NCBI GenBank assembly: GCA_964371405.1
Contig: CAYJLV010000019.1
Coordinates: forward strand, 4,804-68,803
Origin: JAMHWF01 sp964371405
Lineage (GTDB): Bacteria; Pseudomonadota; Gammaproteobacteria; Burkholderiales; Burkholderiaceae_C
DNA length: 64,000 nt
Reading direction: 5' to 3'
In this document: positions 60,296 to 64,000 of the stretch, in pieces
Layout of the letters: each line of letters starts with the position of its first letter
Numbering within the stretch: the stretch's first letter is position 1
The notes under the pieces: generated by a model
The model's database searches: none
Seen by the model: the letters and a program-made list of their open reading frames with translations, nothing else
Told to the model about the DNA's origin: nothing
Program-made: the position numbers and the translations under genes

Positions 60296-61408
60296 ATGAA
60301 ACGATTCGATGTCTCCGTGCGCGGCGCCGGCGCCGTCGGCCGCAGCCTGGCGCTGGCGTTGTCGCGCCAGGGGCTGCAGGTCGCGCTGCAAGGCCAGGCC
60401 GTGGTGCCGGCCGGCCCCGACGTACGCGCCTATGCGCTGAACGCGGGCGCCGTCGCGCTGCTTGCCGAGCTGCGCGTCTGGGACGCGCTGCCGCCCGACG
60501 CCGCGACCGCCGTCTACGACATGCACATCGAGGGCGACGCGCGCGGCGCGCACGTCGACTTCTCGGCCTGGGAGCAGCAGGTGCGCGAGCTGGCGTGGAT
60601 CGTCGATGCGGCGGCGCTCGACGCCGCGCTGGCCGACGCGGTGCGCTTCGCGCCGCACATCGCCGAGTTGTCCGCGTCGCAGGCGGTCGACGCCGCGCTC
60701 GTCGCCGTCTGCGAAGGCAAGGCCTCGGCGTCGCGCGATGCGCTGCGCACGAGCTGGCAGCGCCACGAGTACGGGCACTCGGCGGTGGCCGCGCGTCTGG
60801 TGGCTGACCGGCCGCACCGCGGCTGCGCGCGGCAGTGGTTCCGCGCGCCCGACGTGCTGGCGCTGCTGCCGTTCGACCGGCCCGAGGCCGGGCATTCGTA
60901 CGGCCTGGTCTGGTCGCTGCCGGCGCAGCGCGCGCAGGCGATGATGGCGCTCGATGCGCCCGATTTCGAGCAGGCGCTGGCCGACGCGACCGGCGGCGCC
61001 GCCGGCACGCTGCGCCTGGGCAGCGAGCGCGCCGCCTGGCCGCTCGCACTGGCGCGCGCCGAGCGCTGGTGCGGCCCGGGCTGGGTGCTGCTGGGCGACG
61101 CGGCGCACGTCGTGCACCCACTGGCGGGGCAGGGGCTCAACCTCGGGCTGGCCGACGTGCGCAGTCTGGCGCGCGTGCTCGCCGCGCGCGAGCCGTGGCG
61201 CGGCGTCGGCGACGAGAAGCTGCTGCGCCGCTACGTGCGCGAGCGCGCGCTGCCGACGCGCGCGATGAGCGGCATCACCGACGCCTTGTTGCATCTGTTC
61301 GCGAGCGGCAACCCCGGCGTGCGGGAACTCCGCAACCGCGGGCTGACTCTAGTCGATGCAGTTCCTCCCCTGAAGCGCTGGCTCACCGCGCATGCCCTCG
61401 ACTCCTGA
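60296..61408 (+). CDS. UbiH/COQ6-type FAD-dependent monooxygenase
   Basis: This 370-residue flavoprotein is probably a ubiquinone-ring hydroxylase. The N-terminal FAD loop is VRGAGAVGRSLALALSRQGL, in which the family's usual Pro is Ala. The second FAD motif is LLGDAAHVVHPLAGQGLNLGLADV, the UbiH/UbiF/COQ6 signature. The protein is slightly shorter than E. coli UbiH. Which ring position it hydroxylates cannot be told. It is 9 nt before dsbC and likely co-transcribed with it. Confidence 0.87.
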   Translation: MKRFDVSVRGAGAVGRSLALALSRQGLQVALQGQAVVPAGPDVRAYALNAGAVALLAELRVWDALPPDAATAVYDMHIEGDARGAHVDFSAWEQQVRELAWIVDAAALDAALADAVRFAPHIAELSASQAVDAALVAVCEGKASASRDALRTSWQRHEYGHSAVAARLVADRPHRGCARQWFRAPDVLALLPFDRPEAGHSYGLVWSLPAQRAQAMMALDAPDFEQALADATGGAAGTLRLGSERAAWPLALARAERWCGPGWVLLGDAAHVVHPLAGQGLNLGLADVRSLARVLAAREPWRGVGDEKLLRRYVRERALPTRAMSGITDALLHLFASGNPGVRELRNRGLTLVDAVPPLKRWLTAHALDS

Positions 61409-61417
61409 AGGATCCCG

Positions 61418-62149
61418 ATGTCCCACCCGTTCGCGCGCACCGCCGCCGCGCTTGCTGCTACCGCTGCACTGGCCGCGCCGGCCTTGGCCGACGAAGCCGC
61501 GATTCGCAAGAACCTGGCTGAGCGCCTGCCCGACCTGCCGAAGATCGACGAGGTGGCCAGGACGCCGATTCCCGGCCTCTACGAGTTGCGCATCGGCACC
61601 GACATCCTCTACAGCGACGAGCAGGGCGACCACCTGATCCAGGGCAGCGTGCTCGATGCCCGCACCCGCACCGACCTGACGCAGGCGCGCATCGACCGGC
61701 TGACGGCGATCGACTTCGGCTCGCTGCCGCTGAAGGACGCCATCGTCTGGAAGCAGGGCAGCGGCGCGCGCAAGCTCGTCGTCTTCGCCGACCCGAACTG
61801 CGGCTATTGCAAGCGCTTCGAGAAGGACCTGGTCAACGTCAAGGACGTGACGGTCTACACCTTCCTGTACCCGATCCTCGGCGGCGACTCGCCCGAGAAG
61901 TCGCGCAACATCTGGTGCGCGAAGGACGTGACCAAGGTCTGGCGCGACTGGATGGTCGACGGCAAGGCGCCGCCGCGCGGTGCTGACAAGTGCGACACCT
62001 CGGCGCTCGAGCGCAATGCCGCGCTCGGCCGCAAGCACCGCGTGACCGGCACGCCGGCGCTGGTGTTCGAGGACGGCACGCGCGTGCCCGGCGCGCTGCC
62101 CGCGGCGCAGGTCGAGAAGCGCCTCGCCGCCACGCGCGGCAAGTCCTGA
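61418..62149 (+). CDS. dsbC: DsbC-family disulfide isomerase
   Basis: This 243-residue periplasmic thiol-disulfide isomerase has a signal peptide (1 to about 24, ending PALA), an N-terminal dimerisation domain (about 25-95) and a thioredoxin domain. The redox pair is Cys128/Cys131 in DPNCGYCKRFEK. A second Cys pair (IWCAKD and DKCDTS) matches the structural disulfide of DsbC. The cis-Pro loop is TGTPALVF. It repairs wrong disulfides with DsbD. Confidence 0.94.
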   Translation: MSHPFARTAAALAATAALAAPALADEAAIRKNLAERLPDLPKIDEVARTPIPGLYELRIGTDILYSDEQGDHLIQGSVLDARTRTDLTQARIDRLTAIDFGSLPLKDAIVWKQGSGARKLVVFADPNCGYCKRFEKDLVNVKDVTVYTFLYPILGGDSPEKSRNIWCAKDVTKVWRDWMVDGKAPPRGADKCDTSALERNAALGRKHRVTGTPALVFEDGTRVPGALPAAQVEKRLAATRGKS

Positions 62150-62216
62150 CGGCGCCGCCGCTGCGGCGACAATCGCGCGCGGGCTGCCGCCGCCCGCGAA
62201 CGACTCTCCGTTGCCC

Positions 62217-63935
62217 ATGATCGAGTACCGCATCGAACTCGCCGATCCGGCGGCGCACCAGCTGCGCGTCACGCTCACCGTTTCGCGGCCGGCCGCAGGG
62301 CTGGTCGTCAGCCTGCCGGTGTGGATCCCCGGCAGCTATCTGGTGCGCGAGTTCGCGCGCCATCTGTCGGGCCTCGTGGCGCGGCAGGGCGGGCGCGCCG
62401 TCGAGGTGGAGCAGATCGACAAGGCGAGCTGGCGCGTCGCGAGCCGCGGCGCGGCGACGCTGACGCTCGGCTACGACATCTACGCCTTCGACACTTCGGT
62501 GCGCGCGGCCTGGCTCGACGCACGGCGCGCCTTCTTCAACGGCACCAGCGTGTGTCTGCGCGTGCACGGCCGCGAGGACGAGCCGCAGCGCCTGCGCCTC
62601 GGCGCGCTGCCGCGCGGCTGGCAGGTCGCGACGGCGCTGCGCGGCGGTGCGCGCAGCGGCTGGGAGGCTGCCGACTACGACGAACTGGTTGACCACCCGG
62701 TCGCGCTCGGCACGTTCTGGCGCGGCGGCTTCACGGCGGGCGGCGTGCCGCACGAGTTCGTCGTCGAGGGCGCATTGCCGAGCTTCGACGGTGCGCGGCT
62801 GCTCGCCGACGCCAAGCGCATCTGCGACACGCAGATCGCGTTCTGGCACGGCCGCAAGGCGCCGCCGTTCGAGCGCTACGTGTTCATGCTCAACGCCGTC
62901 GACGACGGCTACGGCGGGCTCGAGCACCGCGCCAGCACGGCGCTCGTCGCGTCGCGCCGCGATCTGCCGCGGCGCGGCCAGGCGGCGGCGAGCGACGGCT
63001 ACGTGACGCTGCTCGGCCTCGTCAGCCACGAATACTTTCACGCCTGGAACGTGAAACGGTTGCGCCCCGCCGAGTTCGCGCGCTACGACTACGCGCGCGA
63101 GAACTACACGCGCCTGCTCTGGTTCTTCGAAGGCTTCACCTCGTACTACGACGACATCTTCCTGCTGCGCGCCGGGCTGATCGACGCGGCGCGCTACCTC
63201 AAGCTGCTCGCCAAATCGATCAATGGCGTGCTCGGCGCGCCGGGGCGCAAGGTGCAGAGCGTGGCGCAGGCAAGCTTCGACGCCTGGGTCAAGTACTACC
63301 GCAGCGACGAGAACACGCCCAACGCGACGATCAGCTACTACGCCAAGGGCGCGCTGGTCGCGCTGGCCTTCGACCTGACGCTGCGCGCCGCCGGCAAGGG
63401 TTCGCTCGACACCGTGTTGCGCGCGCTGTGGAAGCAGTCGAAAGGCGGCCCGATCGACGAGGCGGACATCGCGCGCGCACTCACCGCCGAGGCCGGCCGG
63501 CCGCTCGATGCCGAGCTTGCCGCCTGGGTGCATGGCACCGCCGACCTGCCGCTGCAGGCGCTGCTGGCGCAGGCCGGCGTGCAGTGGTCGGCGGAGCCGG
63601 CGACGCAGGCGCAGCGCTGGGGGCTGCGCGTCGCCGAAAGCGCGCTGGCCGGCGTGCAGGTCAAGCACGTGTTGCGCGGCGGCGCCGCCGAGCGCGCCGG
63701 CGTCGCCGCGGGCGACGAACTGCTCGCGGTCGACGGCTGGCGCGTGCGCCGGCTCGACGACATCGCGCTGCTGGGCGATGCGCGCGACGGGTTCGACTGG
63801 CTGATCGCGCGCGATCAGCGGTTGCTGACACTGCGCGTGCGCGACGGCGATGATGCAGGCGCCGTCGTGCTCGCTGCCGCCGACAAGCCGGCGCGCAGCG
63901 CCTTGGCGCTGCGCGGCGCATGGCTGGGCGGTTGA
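62217..63935 (+). CDS. M61 family metallopeptidase (glycyl aminopeptidase-like) with PDZ domain
   Basis: This is a 572-residue peptidase. A beta-rich N-terminal domain (about 1-160) is followed by a thermolysin-like zinc domain with SHEYFHAWNVKR (His271, Glu272, His275). The third ligand is expected in LLWFFEGFTSYYDD. A C-terminal PDZ domain (about 470-565) contains VLRGGAAERAGVAAGDELLAVDG. No signal peptide is obvious, so the location is probably cytoplasmic. ATG 62217 is preferred over an in-frame TTG two codons earlier. Confidence 0.92.
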   Translation: MIEYRIELADPAAHQLRVTLTVSRPAAGLVVSLPVWIPGSYLVREFARHLSGLVARQGGRAVEVEQIDKASWRVASRGAATLTLGYDIYAFDTSVRAAWLDARRAFFNGTSVCLRVHGREDEPQRLRLGALPRGWQVATALRGGARSGWEAADYDELVDHPVALGTFWRGGFTAGGVPHEFVVEGALPSFDGARLLADAKRICDTQIAFWHGRKAPPFERYVFMLNAVDDGYGGLEHRASTALVASRRDLPRRGQAAASDGYVTLLGLVSHEYFHAWNVKRLRPAEFARYDYARENYTRLLWFFEGFTSYYDDIFLLRAGLIDAARYLKLLAKSINGVLGAPGRKVQSVAQASFDAWVKYYRSDENTPNATISYYAKGALVALAFDLTLRAAGKGSLDTVLRALWKQSKGGPIDEADIARALTAEAGRPLDAELAAWVHGTADLPLQALLAQAGVQWSAEPATQAQRWGLRVAESALAGVQVKHVLRGGAAERAGVAAGDELLAVDGWRVRRLDDIALLGDARDGFDWLIARDQRLLTLRVRDGDDAGAVVLAAADKPARSALALRGAWLGG

Positions 63936-64000
63936 AGTCGCCCGTGCGGCGGCGCCCGGCGCTGCTGCTGCTGGCCGCCGGCATCGGCGCGCTGCACCTC
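63920..64000 (+). CDS. Start of a membrane-anchored protein, truncated by the window edge
   Basis: The 27 visible residues, starting at an ATG that overlaps the M61 stop by 16 nt, have a basic start (MAGRLKSPVRRRP) followed by a hydrophobic helix (ALLLLAAGIGALHL). This is the look of a signal anchor. In related genomes a DUF3108 protein follows the M61 peptidase, which is a possible identity, but the fragment is too short to decide. TTG 63932 could be the true start. Confidence 0.5.
   Translation, partial: MAGRLKSPVRRRPALLLLAAGIGALHL

Noticed and set aside
58472..61408. Long plus-strand reading running through the antisense of asmA into the UbiH-like gene
   Set aside because: Only the part from 60296 is a real protein. 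The first 600 codons are antisense to asmA and compositionally biased.

Overview
The window is a GC-rich (roughly 70%) bacterial chromosome segment that is almost fully packed with housekeeping genes. The gene content points to the order Burkholderiales (Betaproteobacteria). The evidence is the run coxB-coxA-small protein-ctaG-DUF2970-coxC-DUF2909-SURF1-Sco-like-ctaA-ctaB-sco1 followed by an rnk-like gene and rpoH, the order rubredoxin-pilGHIJ-chpA beside thiD/hemL, an orphan tctC, and secB next to gpsA. The family is a guess (Rubrivivax/Leptothrix/Methylibium-like). No rRNA, tRNA, CRISPR, prophage, insertion sequence or defence island was seen.

Layout. 1-8617 is one long minus-strand run read from right to left: mpl, a YqiA-type esterase, an RNase II-like protein, a TonB-like protein, aroE, mtgA, an unknown protein, a TlpA thioredoxin, accB and the start of accC. 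8683-9614 is a plus-strand pair: a small membrane protein and a periplasmic protein whose mature N-terminus is probably His-His. hemL and thiD follow on the minus strand. 12018-23377 is the plus-strand twitching chemosensory cluster: rubredoxin, pilG, pilH, pilI, pilJ, chpA, then a diguanylate cyclase. It is interrupted between pilJ and chpA by a poly-G tract and a 10-N assembly gap. phrB lies on the minus strand. 24961-31893 is a tightly coupled plus-strand operon: yqgE, ruvX, pyrR, pyrB, an inactive dihydroorotase, a PlsC-type acyltransferase, an archaeal-like nucleotide phosphorylase and a short PRPP synthetase. gpmA faces a rhodanese-grxC-secB-gpsA-tctC series. 36045-40218 is minus strand: a small protein, a two-component system, trmL and comF. 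40242-50633 holds a BioC-like methyltransferase and the aa3-type cytochrome oxidase cluster with its copper and heme A assembly factors. An rnk-like gene (plus) and rpoH (minus) converge on a shared terminator. A MASE1/CHASE hybrid kinase, ychF, a MOSC protein and an AsmA protein follow on the minus strand. UbiH-like, DsbC, M61 peptidase and the first codons of a further gene close the window on the plus strand.

How the parts work together. CoxB, CoxA and CoxC form the terminal oxidase. CtaB and CtaA make heme A. SURF1, CtaG, Sco1 and a second Sco-like protein insert heme and copper. PilG/H/I/J/ChpA relay surface signals to type IV pili, and the adjacent cyclase offers a c-di-GMP branch. The pyrimidine operon makes carbamoyl-aspartate and ends in a pair that could turn nucleotides into ribose bisphosphate and make PRPP.

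The observations most worth a second look are these. A near-consensus CIRCE operator lies directly over the rpoH promoter. Four genes have a -10-like hexamer exactly 6 nt before the start codon, which suggests leaderless mRNAs. The phosphorylase/PRPP-synthetase pair sits inside the pyr operon. The DUF6152-like protein may have a histidine-brace N-terminus. Most of the rest is ordinary core genome. I found no clearly undescribed multi-gene system, and the more speculative links are marked as inference.
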